DNA from: Akanthomyces muscarius | Lineage: Eukaryota; Ascomycota; Sordariomycetes; Hypocreales; Cordycipitaceae | Direction: 5' to 3' | DNA length: 64,000 nt | Assembly: GCF_028009165.1 (NCBI RefSeq) | Contig: NC_079245.1 | Location: 3,844,001-3,908,000, forward strand | In this document: piece by piece, positions 11,422 to 22,293 of the stretch | Layout of the letters: every line of letters starts with the position of its first letter | How positions within the stretch are numbered: position 1 is the stretch's first letter | Notes under the pieces: model-generated | The model's input: the letters and a program-made list of their open reading frames with translations, nothing else | Databases searched by the model: none | Told to the model about the DNA's origin: nothing | Translations under genes and position numbers: made by a program

Positions 11422-13300
11422 ATGGAAGTCCTATCCACCGCTCAGCTCGCCTCGGCCTTAGCTGAGAAGTGGCAGCTGAGTCTCTTGATCGGGCTCATCG
11501 CCATAGCCATCTATACGGCAGTTCAAGTCATGTCTCGCCCCACGATTCCTGCCAATGCGCCGCGTATCCACAAAGGGCTGCCCATTCTCGGTTCCGTGAA
11601 TTTCTTTCGCGCCAGAGCAGATTTTCTACGAGCTGGCAAAGCCTGGGCACCGAAAGGTCTGTTCAGCTTCTACTACGGCCCGCACCGCGTCGTCGCCGTC
11701 TCTCGCGACACAGACAAGAAGATTTTTTTCTCTCACCGAGCATTGGACTTTGCTGCTGGGTAAGGTGTGCAACGCGCGAGACCTTCGCGACGCTACACTT
11801 ACGGGATTATAACGCTAACACTTATATCCTTCTTTCCCTGTAGCTATGCCGCGCTCTTTGCCGGTGCTCCAGACGTCAGACATGTGGGCGACGAAGACGA
11901 AACAAAGCAGACCACAGAAAGATTCTCGATCCTATTCAAGCGTTTCTTGGCGAAGCCGCGACTCCATGCCTGCCTCGAAAACCTCGTCGGCGACACCATC
12001 GCCACCTTTGACGCATTCGACACTTCAAAGCCCATGGACCCGTTCGACACCATGTACAAACTCATCTTCCAGCTGACGCATCGCACGGTAGGATGCAATG
12101 ATATCGCCGCCGACCCCAAGCTCCTCAAAAAATCATTGGCAATGTTCACCGATCTCGATGCTACTGGTGCTATCGAGGTCATGTTTCCTTGGCTGCCCAC
12201 TCCAGTCAAACTCAGGAAGCTCTGGGGCGGTGCGCGCATGCACTGGATGTTCCAGCGAATAATAAAGAAGAGAAGGGAACAGGACCAACCCGGCAACGAT
12301 GCGATGCAGCTTATGATGGATGCAGGCGACACAGACCTGCAGATCTCTGTGGTGAGCTGGGAAGCCGTTTTATGTGTCAACGATACTAACACTGTTTGTC
12401 AATTTTTCAGTTCATTATCGGTGCACTGTTTGCTGGAGTGGTCAACTCCGGCATCAACGCAGCATGGATCCCCATTTACCTCGCTCAAAACGAAAAGTGG
12501 CGTCAACTTGTACAGGCTGAAGTCGACGCCAGTCTGGACAAGTACCGCCATGGACCTGGCGACACTCCAGCGGATATTATACCGCGGTTGACCGCACATG
12601 ATTGGGATAACGATTTCCCGACTGTCGATTTAGTCTTGCGTGAATCCATTCGCCTCAACATTTGCGGCTCGATGATACGAAAAAATGTCAGCGGCAAGGA
12701 TATTGATATTACTGGATCGGGTTACGTGATTCCAAGCAACACCTTCGCGGTATGACGTCTCTCCCTCTCTTTGCTCGTTAATATCAGTGTTTTACTTGCT
12801 TTGTATGGAATAGTGTAGCGCTCGCTGATACGAATGTTTCTACAGGTTTATCTTATTGACTACACACACATGAATCCCGAAATTTACACAGATCCTACAG
12901 AATTTGATCCGGGACGCTACCTCCCAGGTCGTGAAGAGGATAAGAAAGTAGATAATGCATATCTCGGATGGGGAGCTGGTCTTCACCCATGCCGTAAGTG
13001 ATTCTACCACCACCTTTTGCGAACCATTTTGCTAACCAGAACTAGTGGGCATGAGAGTAGGTTGCAATCCTCGCAATTGTTGATCTTTGCTTGTTGAACA
13101 AAACGCTAACTATGTGGCGTTAGTTTGCTAAACTGGAAATGGCTATGCTTATAGTCACTCTTATGGCTTATTTTGACTTTGATCTCTGTGATAAGCAGGG
13201 CAACCCACGGACAACACCTATTCCGAGGACAGATCGTAACTGGCCGTCAGTTAGGCCTATTGTAGGCAATATGTTTATTAAGTTGAGGCGACGTTTTTAA
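11422..13300 (+). CDS. Cytochrome P450 monooxygenase
   Basis: Haem-thiolate monooxygenase, anchored in the ER by an N-terminal helix (LSLLIGLIAIAIYTAVQ, residues about 20-36). Six exons: 11422-11759, 11844-12351, 12411-12749, 12846-12993, 13046-13056 and 13124-13300, totalling 506 residues, normal for a fungal P450. I-helix FAGVVNSGIN replaces the usual AGxDTT by AGxxNS, as in CYP51-like and some other fungal families. The K-helix ExxR is LRESIR, and the PERF region reads FDPGRYLPG. The haem loop GWGAGLHPC continues as LGMRF through an 11-nt microexon. All joins keep frame and the C-terminus is complete, so the gene appears intact. The first ATG in frame (11422) was taken as the start. Substrate unknown; the proline/glycine-rich hinge (PANAPRIHKGLPILG) resembles P450s of terpenoid or sterol-like metabolism. 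The 3' end lies 180 bp from a transposon. Confidence 0.9.
13046..13056 (+). other. 11-nt microexon of the P450 haem-binding loop
   Basis: Flanked by a CTAACCAGAACTAG acceptor and a GTAGGT donor. It contributes the end of Leu plus Gly-Met-Arg immediately after the haem-ligand Cys. Without it the C-x-G motif is lost and the frame shifts. Confidence 0.8.
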
Positions 13301-13479
13301 AGAATTTTACATGTAGGTAATAATAATCTACAGGTCATTTATGAGCAGCTAATTTGTAAAAGGAGTTTGACCTACTTGAAGTGAAATAAGAGATGGGTCA
13401 ACTACTTTAGGAGAGTTATCTTAGCCGCATATAGTAGTACCTTAGCCTAACTGAGTGATTGCTGGTTTTTTATGTGCTA

Positions 13480-13521
13480 ACGTCGGCCACCCACTTTCAG
13501 GTCACCCCCAGATACGGGTCA
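13480..13521 (+). repeat. Left terminal inverted repeat, pogo-like copy 1
   Basis: Begins ACGTCGGCCACCCACTTTC and ends GATACGGGTCA. It differs from the reverse complement of the right end at one base (A for G at 13499), a RIP-type transition. Two internal GGGTCA-like subunits suggest paired transposase-binding sites. Confidence 0.9.
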
Positions 13522-15265
13522 CATCGCGCCTGCCCCAGCACTAGTAAACCTTCATTACTAGTCACGCGTTTTCTCTATCTATAATTATTATTATTACCTT
13601 AAATTTTATTATTATATCTATTATAAGTTAATATATTAAATAATAGCTTTAAAATATAATTTAGGACATTTTTAGTAGTATAAGTGGCTAGTAAGCGGCA
13701 AAGAAGTGGATAGTGCCCTAGTTAACACTATAGGCTTAATTAAACAGCTAGGTACTATAAAAATAGGCTTTAAAGTTATTATAACGCCTTTTTAGTACTT
13801 AAAAAAAACATCTTATTAGATAGATCCTAATATAAGATATTACTAGTAACCCTTCTTTATATAAGTAGGTTAGGTAACTTACCTAGTAAGTTGCTTTCTA
13901 GAATAGTAATATAAGACCTCTTAGGAAGAACTAGTTAGATAGCTTTTTACTTTAAAACCTAAAAGTAAAGATATTAAAAGGTAAAAGGCTTAATTTTTAA
14001 TATATAAATAGTGTCTTAACTAACACTATTTAGAAATTCTTTATTATCTTTAAGATACTAACTATTAAGTAAATTTAGTAAGAAAATTAGTATAATATAG
14101 ATAAAATAGGGCTTATAATAAGGGTCTATAAGAATAGCCTAATATTAGGATTATTAATAAAGAAATTTATAATAAAGAAATAATCTAGATAACACTTTTA
14201 GAGTATAATTATAAAGTATATCTTAGCTACTAGTAGGCTATTTAAGCTACTTATTATTTTTAAAGGCTAGACTATTTAATAATAATAGTTTCCCTTAAAG
14301 CTTTAAAAATATTAGAATTAACACTTTTAGGTATCTTTTTAAAGCTAAATAAATAATAAGATTATACTTAATTAGTTTAGAGATATCTTTCTATCTTAGA
14401 TAAAACTAGAAGGTAATAAATACTAACTTCTTATTATTAATAGCTATAATAGTTATTATATAATTAAATTCTTTAAAGAATATTATTTTAATAATATTAT
14501 TTTTCTTTTCCTACCTTATTATAGCTCTTATATCCTCTAGCCTTTTAATATAGCTATTTTTAGCCTTATAAAGAGATTCTATTATATTAAGCTTTTAAAG
14601 TACTCTAATAACTATAATTTTTTACTAATTAGAAAGAGAATTTTTCTTAAGTATTATATAGTAGCTAGAAAATAAGGAATTATAAAAAATAATATCCTTA
14701 TAGGCTAGTTTAGTTTTAGAATATAGCTAGTTAATAAGGTAAAGCTATTAATAAGCTATTTATTACTTATTAAGGTATTAGTAGTTATACCTATAATACT
14801 AAAAAAGGCTTAAAAAACTATTAATCTTAATATTATAATACCTTCTAATAGGTATTAATTAAAATAACTTCTTAATAACTTTATTATACCTAAAAGTAAT
14901 ACTTATAATACTTAGTTAGTATAAAGGAAGATCTAAAAGTAATTAAATAGCTAAGTTAGTACTATTACTATTTAAAAAGCCTAAATAGTATAACTTAAAG
15001 TATAGGTTAATATCTAGAAGCCTTAAAAACGTATAAAAGTTAATCTAAATCCTAATTTATAGTTTATTTAAGTTATTAAGGTTAAAAATATATACTACTA
15101 GTTAAATAAGTAATTACTTAACACTAAGGACTAGCTAATAATTAATATTAATAAATTTAAGCTCCTTATAGGCTATAATAGTATATAATAGGTTTATTTT
15201 ATTTATATATATTTAATCTGTTTTATTATAAGGCTTTTTAGCTATAAGCTTATAATGTGTTATAC

Positions 15266-15307
15266 TGACCCGTATCTGGGGGTGACCCGAAAGTGGGTGG
15301 CCGACGT
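15266..15307 (-). repeat. Right terminal inverted repeat, pogo-like copy 1
   Basis: Reverse complement of 13480-13521 with a single mismatch; followed by TA. It retains CA dinucleotides that the interior has lost. Confidence 0.9.
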
Positions 15308-16515
15308 TAATAGACTAGTAGAGTATAGAAGGGGACTGGAAGTGCTCAGCTAAACGATCATTTATTGCCAACGAAGCATCGCGCTACTATATGAAGGACA
15401 TGTTTAAAATGTGGCCAATACCCATCGGAAGGCTCCGAAAATGCCCTGCGGTATATTCGCCTACTTGACACAGGTGCCGCAGTGAAGGTTTGCGTTTGTG
15501 TCACCCTCCAGGTAGCCACCGCGTTCACGAAGTGCCGGGTAATTGGAGGCCTGAATATGCAATGCAGCCTGGTTGGCTTATGGGCAAGTATTGGGCGTCG
15601 TAAATTAATGAGTGGTGTGCAGGCGTAACGCTAAGTCTCGGGTATGATCCTTTGTTTACTTAAATCGTCTTTCGCAAGTAATGTGGCGACGATTTGTCGA
15701 CGACGAGCGTCAAAAGCCATGAAGGGTTCCGATCAATAATAGCTACACGGGAGGGTGCGAGGCTGCTACGGTGACAGACCTGACCGAGTATAGCTATTTT
15801 CGCAAAGCGATAATCTGAGACTTACTCTACTAACGAATCAAATCAGCAGACGTGATTGAATCCGCGTCGAGAAACGCGTGAGGCAAATCTGCAATTCGTA
15901 CCTACGAAGGCGATGCTTGTCTGGCGGCGACGAAAACAGCAGTCACTGGATCACCGCAATATATGTTGGTTAGTGTTAGTTGATCACTGCTGCATTCCCT
16001 TTCAATTCCCTCAATTTTCCTCATTCCCACTTCCTCATCTCTACCTCCTGACACCTGCATATGCAGCTTACAAACGGCGACGCACTGTGGGCCAATCGAC
16101 CTGGGCATCCTACCAGCCCAGTGGCTGCCGGCCTACATTATCGGATACTCAAAGCAGGCCGCCCACGAAATTTCCACCCTGCAGCTCATAGAAAATCGTC
16201 GTCGGTTGCTGCGTGTCGCCTAACCGACGCGGATATTATCGCATTATTGGCGTCAGCCGACATCGTGCGACGCAGAGCTACACCCACGGCGCAGCGAGCG
16301 CGTTTGCAAGCAATCTGTGCACTGGGCGTGGCGCGCCATGATTGCACGACGCCGGACCACATGCGCCATCGGGAGGCTGGCGAAGGTTAAACATAGCACT
16401 CAACCGTTACGAGTACTCTGAGAAAGCACAAGGCCGTAAAACATTCTGAGATTTGAGTTGCTCGAAGCCGAAACCTTTATCTGGTGTTTGTGATTATCTG
16501 CAGACGAGTCGAGTT
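15308..16515. other. Intergenic region after transposon copy 1
   Basis: About 1.2 kb of normal-composition DNA. Open frames at 15856-16191 and 16061-16390 (+) have no recognisable domain, are arginine/proline-rich by chance composition and lack splice support. I see no gene. Confidence 0.55.
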
Positions 16516-18927
16516 ATGGACGACAAGACCACCAAAGCCAGTGGATTTTGGGGAGGCCTCTTGAGGCGAGGCAGTAGTGCAACTACGAAAGCCAAGGTAA
16601 GCTCAAATTTACAACCAGCTCGTCCGAATCAATAAGTCCAGATGCTTACGCAATGACAATTCTGACCAGACAAAATCTAATCCGCGCAGAGCAAAAGATG
16701 CTGCCCCGCGGCCACGCCGCCCACCACCAGAGACCTCCGTCATGGCCCGCCCACGCGATGCCGATGCGCGCCCGCGCAGACGGCGAGTTACCAGGTTCAG
16801 CGACGACAATGACGCCGAAGCTTCTGTCTCCTCTGACGAGGAGTCGCCCCTGACGCCACTGACAGAGTGGCCGCCAACCGGGACATCACCGCTGCACGAG
16901 CTGTCTCGCGACCAGGCGATTGCGCTCATTGGGCGCGGGGCACCCTCCCACAAGGGCTACCGGCGCGCCGTTCCACACGTTTCGCACGAATTTTACGCAC
17001 TCTACGCCGCGTCGTCGGGAAACAGCCGGGGCGACGGCGAGACCACGGACCGCGCCAATCTGCATGACGCCATGGTTCAGCTCATGACGTTCCGCATGGC
17101 TGGGCCTGGGGAGATATCCTCGCCCTGGAGCACGTTGGAGCAGCCGAGCTGCGCGTACCAGTACGGTGCGCGGCCGGGCACCATTACGCTGAATCATTGG
17201 GCGTCTATGGTGAGTGAGTTCCCCGAGCGCATTTCGCTGCGAGATTCGGGCATCACACCACGGCCGCTCACTTTGGAGCAGGTGTTTGAACGACTTCAGG
17301 AGCTGCAAAGTGAGCGCGAGGACCTCGACGAGGGTACGCTCTATCGCACACTATACAAAAAGATATTGCGCGATCCAGATCGGATACTGAGTCCGCGAAA
17401 AAGCCTGGAAAAACAAATTACTGATCTTATCATGGCCCTGTCGCGACCGCATTGGATTGATTTTACCGACCCCAAGAACCAAGTGGTTACGCGATTCATC
17501 TTTGACCCGTTTCCAGAGGACCACAACGAGTATCTAGCCTTCTTTCACCAACTACTGCTCAGCATCGAGCTGAATGTGCGCATACACAATAAGCAGCACA
17601 GCGACTACGCCAAAGACAAGCTCCTACAGCAGATCCCGCCAACAATACGATGGACTCTGGCGCTAGCGCGGCGCTGGAGCGATTATGTCCGAGTTGACCA
17701 CTACGGCCCTACCGTTGATGATGTCAAGTTGCGATTCAAGCTAAAAAAACGACAAAGCAAGATGCTCAAAAAGTTTGCGACGACATTGAAATGGCCAAAT
17801 CTCGGCGAGACCCTCGACGCCGTAAAAAGAATAGAAGACGAGCCGGCATTTGATGCGGCAAGCTCTGATGCTTATGCGTTCTTTAGCGGCCTCGTGCTTC
17901 CCGGACCGACATTTCCATTTCTCATCATGAATACACTCATTGACACGGACCCTGACGAGGCTACCAACGAGCTCGCCCTACTCACGCACCTGCATCCAAA
18001 CTGCGGCTTCCAGTATCGTAGTAGCTACACGTACTGGACAACGAGCTGCATTGTGGGGAAAGTGCTCGCCCCGACTTGCCAGGCGCTCGCAGGCTGGGTC
18101 GGACCGGTGTGTCCCACGGCAAATCTTGGACGGTCACAGATTGCGCGCATCCGCGCCCGTAAACCTAAGCAGGTTCTGCAGCGCGAGGACGTCGAAAGCA
18201 TGGGCGAGAGATCCGACCCTTTGGGCCCGCCGTCGGAGGTTTATCCCGTAGAGGAATACGTCCTTGTGACGCCAAACGCAAACCCAGGCACGCCGCCGGA
18301 CACGGCCCGCGTAGAGCTGCTTACACTGCGCGAGGTACCGGTTCTGGACCCAACGCAGCCGCCGGCAGGTCCTAGGCTATTTGACGCTACAATACAAATC
18401 GCCGTGGATGGCGTGTCGTGGCCGCTGCGGCTCGCCTACGATGTATCGTTTGTGAATGCCTGGCCCTGCTCTGATGGGCCGCACCCGCTGTTTTTTGACT
18501 ACATCTACAAGCGAATTTCTATAGACCAGATCCTGGGTGTCAGAGACTGGGCTGGCTTGTACAAGAAGACGGGCAGCGCACGGAGTGCACGCTCTACGCC
18601 TATGCCCGTGGTCCACGGCGGCAATAGCCACAACAGGGGTGCTATAGCCCAAGATATCGAACAACAGGAGGATGAGGAAGTGCTGGTTGTCGAGGCGTTT
18701 GGGGTTCCGGACCATGAGGTGCTGGCCAGAGCATGGTGTGCGCACTGGGGCGCGAGCGCTGTGGTGGCGGACGTGGGCAAGACTTGGTAAGCGCAATGCT
18801 CGATTGCGGAAGACTGGTGATGCTAACTGTAAGTAGCATGGCTTGCGCAATTCGCGAATGCTATGCAGCGGCACTGACGGTGTTGATACTGGTTGACGAC
18901 GCAAGCAACCGCAACGGCGAGATATGA
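16516..18927 (+). CDS. Conserved-looking protein of unknown function, 762 aa
   Basis: Not recognised. Exons inferred at 16516-16596, 16670-18786 and 18837-18927. The first short exon (MDDKTTKASGFWGGLLRRGSS) joins in phase through GTAAGC..CCAG to a basic, Pro/Arg-rich disordered segment with an acidic Ser patch (FSDDNDAEASVSSDEES). The body from about residue 120 looks globular and is rich in aromatic residues: HWIDFTDPKNQVVTRFIFDPFPEDH near residue 280, and a Cys/Trp cluster near residue 470 (NCGFQYRSSYTYWTTSC). The last intron replaces an apparent stop after GKTW by a tail rich in Cys and hydrophobics (CMACAIRECYAAALTVLIL). No signal peptide. The charged N-terminus suggests a nuclear or cytosolic protein, which is inference only. 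Intact frame over 2.3 kb and codon use like its neighbours support a real gene. Confidence 0.75.
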
Positions 18928-19887
18928 TGCACGATTCAAGTACGAAACTGTGCGGCGAATGACTCAACTATCTTTTCACGATCGGGACGGTAGTACGAAA
19001 ATCGACGGTTCGCATGTTCAGGCGAGGCATCTACGGGGCGTTTGGACGGGTGTCGTTCCTCCGTAACATCGGTAGTAAAACAATTTGTCGAATTGCAGCG
19101 TCTCGATTGTTCTCATTCGCAAGCGTGAGCATGGCACATCATCTGTGAGCTTTGAAAATACATATCAGCAAAAGGCCCAAGACACAAGAAGTGCGAGGTA
19201 GGGCAGCAAGGAGAATGGTGTTTGTTGATCAGGGAGAAATTGTAATCAAGCATCTCAAACGCGCACCCCGAGACGTATCTCGAGAGCAACGGACGAGACT
19301 CATAAGCCGCGGTATTTCATTGAAATAACCGTCATCAGGCAAAACGGGTGACGATTGGCCGTCGTGCCAGCTTGTTAAACTGGGCTTGTGTGTGCGGGGT
19401 GTGAAACTTACCATTGGTTCACGCTCTGAAAGCTGTGGTTGGGGCTGAGGATCGCTGGTTCAGCTGCTGATGGCCTTGTTACACGATTTTTTAACCCTGG
19501 TGCCGACGTCAAGACTTTGAAGGTGTGCACAATTACGGAATATTTCCTAGTAATGTGGCTAGATCGTCAGGAGAAAAAGATGAGGCGCTTGAGCCCTGTT
19601 GTGGATTTATTATTTAAACACCTAATAATTCACGTGAGAGCCGACACGCTAGCTAACCTGATTTACAAGTCATCCAAACGACAGCAGGTTTGCAAATGTA
19701 AGCAATTCATCATGCCATGTGAAGCAGCTTCATTCTTCTGTATTACTATATTTCGCCAGCGGTCCGAATTGAGGCTGGAAACTCGCAGCGATAACGAGCT
19801 GGTGCCACAAAACAGCATGCGGCCGCCCACAGAAAAAACGACGAGGCATGCTAGATCGAACATCCTCCGTGTCGCATCACCCCACGC
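18928..19887. other. Intergenic region between convergent genes
   Basis: About 960 bp between the 3' ends of the unknown protein gene and the aldo/keto reductase gene. An open frame at 19439-19939 (+) overlaps the reductase 3' end, has no domain and is rejected. Nothing else seen. Confidence 0.6.
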
Positions 19888-21023
19888 TTATAGTGACACA
19901 GCGTCGCGGAACATGGTACCGAAGCTGAACAACGGTTAGCATATTGTACGTATCATCAACACGATCGCGGCAAACTTACCCAGTAGGGTATCGGTCACCA
20001 GGAAGCTCCGTCGCCTCAGCATATTTACGTAATTCGGCAACCTCATCGGCGCTGAGCTTGACATTCAGCGCCTTGACATTGTCCTCCAGGTACTTTGTCG
20101 TCGTGGTACCCGGGATCGAGATGAAGTCATTGCCCTGCGCCGCCACCCATGCCAGGCAGACTTGCGCCGGCGTTGCGCCGTGCTTGTCGCCAATGGCGCG
20201 GATCCGTTCCACCAGCGTCATGATCTTGGGGAAATTTTCTTCGCTGAATTTGGGCACCGCTGCGCGGAAGTCGTCCTTGGCCAGGTCGCTGTGCGACTTG
20301 ATTGCGCCCGTCAGCAGACCCCGCGCCACCGGGCTGTAGGCGACAATAGCAATGCCCAGCTCCCGGCACGTCTGCAGGATTTCCGTTTTCGGGGATTCAA
20401 TGTCGAGGAACAGCGGGTTGTACTCGACTTGGTATGCGGAGATGGGGTGCACGGCGTGCGCGCGACGAATAGTGGCCGCGGAGCACTCGGACAGTCCTAG
20501 GTAGCGAATCTTGCCCTCCCTGAGCGCGCGCAGCTCGTCAGCCAACTTTCTCCGGCAGAGGTAAGCAAAAAAGGCACCGAACTTACGCCTTGAGCTCGGC
20601 CATGGCCTTGACGGTATGCTCAATGGGGGTCTTCTCATCGACGCGGTGACAGTAGTACAGATCAATGGTGTCGATGCCTAGCGTCTTGAGGCTCTTGGCG
20701 CAGGCCTCTTTGACGTACGCCGGGTCATTGTCAAGGACGCGGCCCTGGGGTGTGTGGCGGAGCGCAAACTTGGTAGCCAGGAAGATGTCGTCGCGCTTGC
20801 CCGTGCGCTGGAACCAGGCCCCGACGCGCGCCTCACTGTTCGTGTAAACGTCCGCGGTGTCCCAGAATCGCTCGCCCAACTCGTAGGCGCGGTCCAGGAA
20901 GTCGAGCGCCGTCTCCTCGCTCGTGTCCTGCTGCTTGTACCAGCCCGCAAAGGACATGAGGCCCAGGCCGATGCCGGTAACCTGTGGACCGTCACGGCCG
21001 AGTGTTCGCGTGGGCAGAGGCAT
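19888..21023 (-). CDS. Aldo/keto reductase (AKR13/YakC-like)
   Basis: NADPH-dependent carbonyl reductase of the TIM-barrel AKR superfamily, presumably cytosolic. Exons on the - strand: 21023-20587, 20519-19980 and 19924-19888, total 337 residues, normal for the family. The catalytic tetrad is visible: Asp and Tyr in [12 protein letters not shown], Lys in FLATKF, and His in LYYCHRVD. The first join gives [16 protein letters not shown], the standard family sequence, using the acceptor CTCAG rather than upstream AGs. The second intron (GTAAGT..TTCAG) replaces an apparent stop after PTG with a short tail [11 protein letters not shown], matching the usual C-terminus. The nucleotide-binding end shows [15 protein letters not shown]. 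Substrate unknown. It is transcribed toward the unknown gene to its left and divergently from the papain-like gene to its right. Confidence 0.92.
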
Positions 21024-22293
21024 GTTTGACTTGTTGTATTGAATTGTTGTTTGCAGTTTATGAGCTTTTAGTCCGAGTTTGCCGTCCGTGGTGGCAAACC
21101 TGCGTCCTTTATAACATTTGCTGCCGGCGCGGTGTCAACTGGTTACTCAAACATTGCGGAGAAACGGGATTTAGTTGCTGCTCTTCTCCCGTCCTGATGT
21201 CATGGATGGTGGACTTCAAGATAGCTGGTTTCCTGCCGGTTCTTAAAGCCGAACGAGCTTGGCTTCATCGGCGTTGCGCTGGCGCAGAAAGATGTGGATG
21301 GCTACCATTTTCCGTGGACTTCGATCCCAAGCTCCACCAAAATCACGTACAAGATCGTCTTCTCCGCGCCAGTCTTTCTGTGCCGGACAGGTGCAATTGG
21401 TCCCCTGCGTCACAGGTCCGCTCAAGGCCCAAACGCCAGACACGGAGATTTTGTTAACCCCGACAGCAAGGTCGTGTAGGTGACTGCAATGGAAGCCTTC
21501 AATCCCTCTTTTCTTTTCAGCATGGCAATATCACTCCATTCGGATGGCATCCCACATCTATGCAACGCCATGTAGCGGACTTTGGCTCGTAAACTCCATG
21601 GTCGATAGCAAGGCAGCTGATCACTGACTGTGGTACATCGTGCTGCTGATCAACTCGGCTCTTTCACCCGTCCATGCAGCGCTCTGATAGTCTGATCAGT
21701 CTTTATTTCATTTGCAGTTAGCTACACAACTGCAAAATACTAGGCCTGCGAAATCAGAGCGCTCTTCTTGCTTCATCATGTGGTCTTGAACTTCTCTGAG
21801 ATGCGATGGCTGTAGGTGCAGTGATATCAAGCGGAGCTCATCACCTTTGAACACTCAGGATTGACCCTGCGACTGGTTTTGCGCGACGAAGCCAAGCCGC
21901 GCTGCACTCTCAGCCACCTGCCTGATGAGCCACAGACACAGGCGCTGCACAACACCAATGCCTGACTTGTCCTATTGGTGTTGCACGCGAAAATTTGCTC
22001 TTGCAATCCCCGTTTTGATTATAACTTATATCAGTAACGTCGGCAGCTGTTGCATGGGCTAGTTACTCTGGCTGCTGGCCGCCCGTGAGACTACCCTAGC
22101 CACTAACTAACGTTAGTTATTAGCCACGTGGAGACGGGCAGTTAGTTGCCAAGGATTTGATCCAGACCAATGCAATTCCACACCCACCCGTCTCATGACT
22201 TCTGTCTGCCAGTGAGCCTCACACGCCTCGCTCTCGACGCGCCGGTCGCTACTAGGTTTAAAATCTACAAATTGATGCGTATCTGCACTGATA
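21024..22293. other. Divergent intergenic region with a 16-bp palindrome
   Basis: About 1.3 kb between the divergently transcribed reductase and papain-like genes, so it should hold both promoters. No coding sequence is convincing. A palindrome is at 22104-22119, and a CACGTG lies just after it (22125-22130). Confidence 0.6.
22104..22119. repeat. Perfect 16-bp palindrome
   Basis: TAACTAACGTTAGTTA reads identically on both strands. It is about 175 bp upstream of the papain-like gene start. It could be a dimeric regulator site or a hairpin; function unknown. Confidence 0.7.

Larger units (their letters stand above)
13480..15307 (+). mobile_element. RIP-decayed pogo/Fot1-like (Tc1-mariner) DNA transposon, copy 1
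   Basis: A 1828-bp AT-rich block bounded by 42-bp terminal inverted repeats (41/42 identical) and flanked by TA on both sides (13478-13479, 15308-15309), the target duplication of Tc1/mariner elements. The interior is strongly AT-rich with very few CA or TG dinucleotides and no surviving long frame, as expected from repeat-induced point mutation. It aligns by eye with the interior of the copy at 34348-36136, in the same orientation (shared stretches around AGATCCTAAT and GTAACCC). The other copy still shows the transposase start, so the coding strand here is inferred to be +. Confidence 0.85.

Noticed and set aside
13522..15265. Possible protein genes inside the AT-rich element
   Set aside because: Stops in all frames at high density; only a RIP-destroyed transposase is expected.
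19439..19939. Possible 166-residue + strand protein
   Set aside because: Overlaps the last exon and intron of the aldo/keto reductase on the other strand, no domain, atypical composition.
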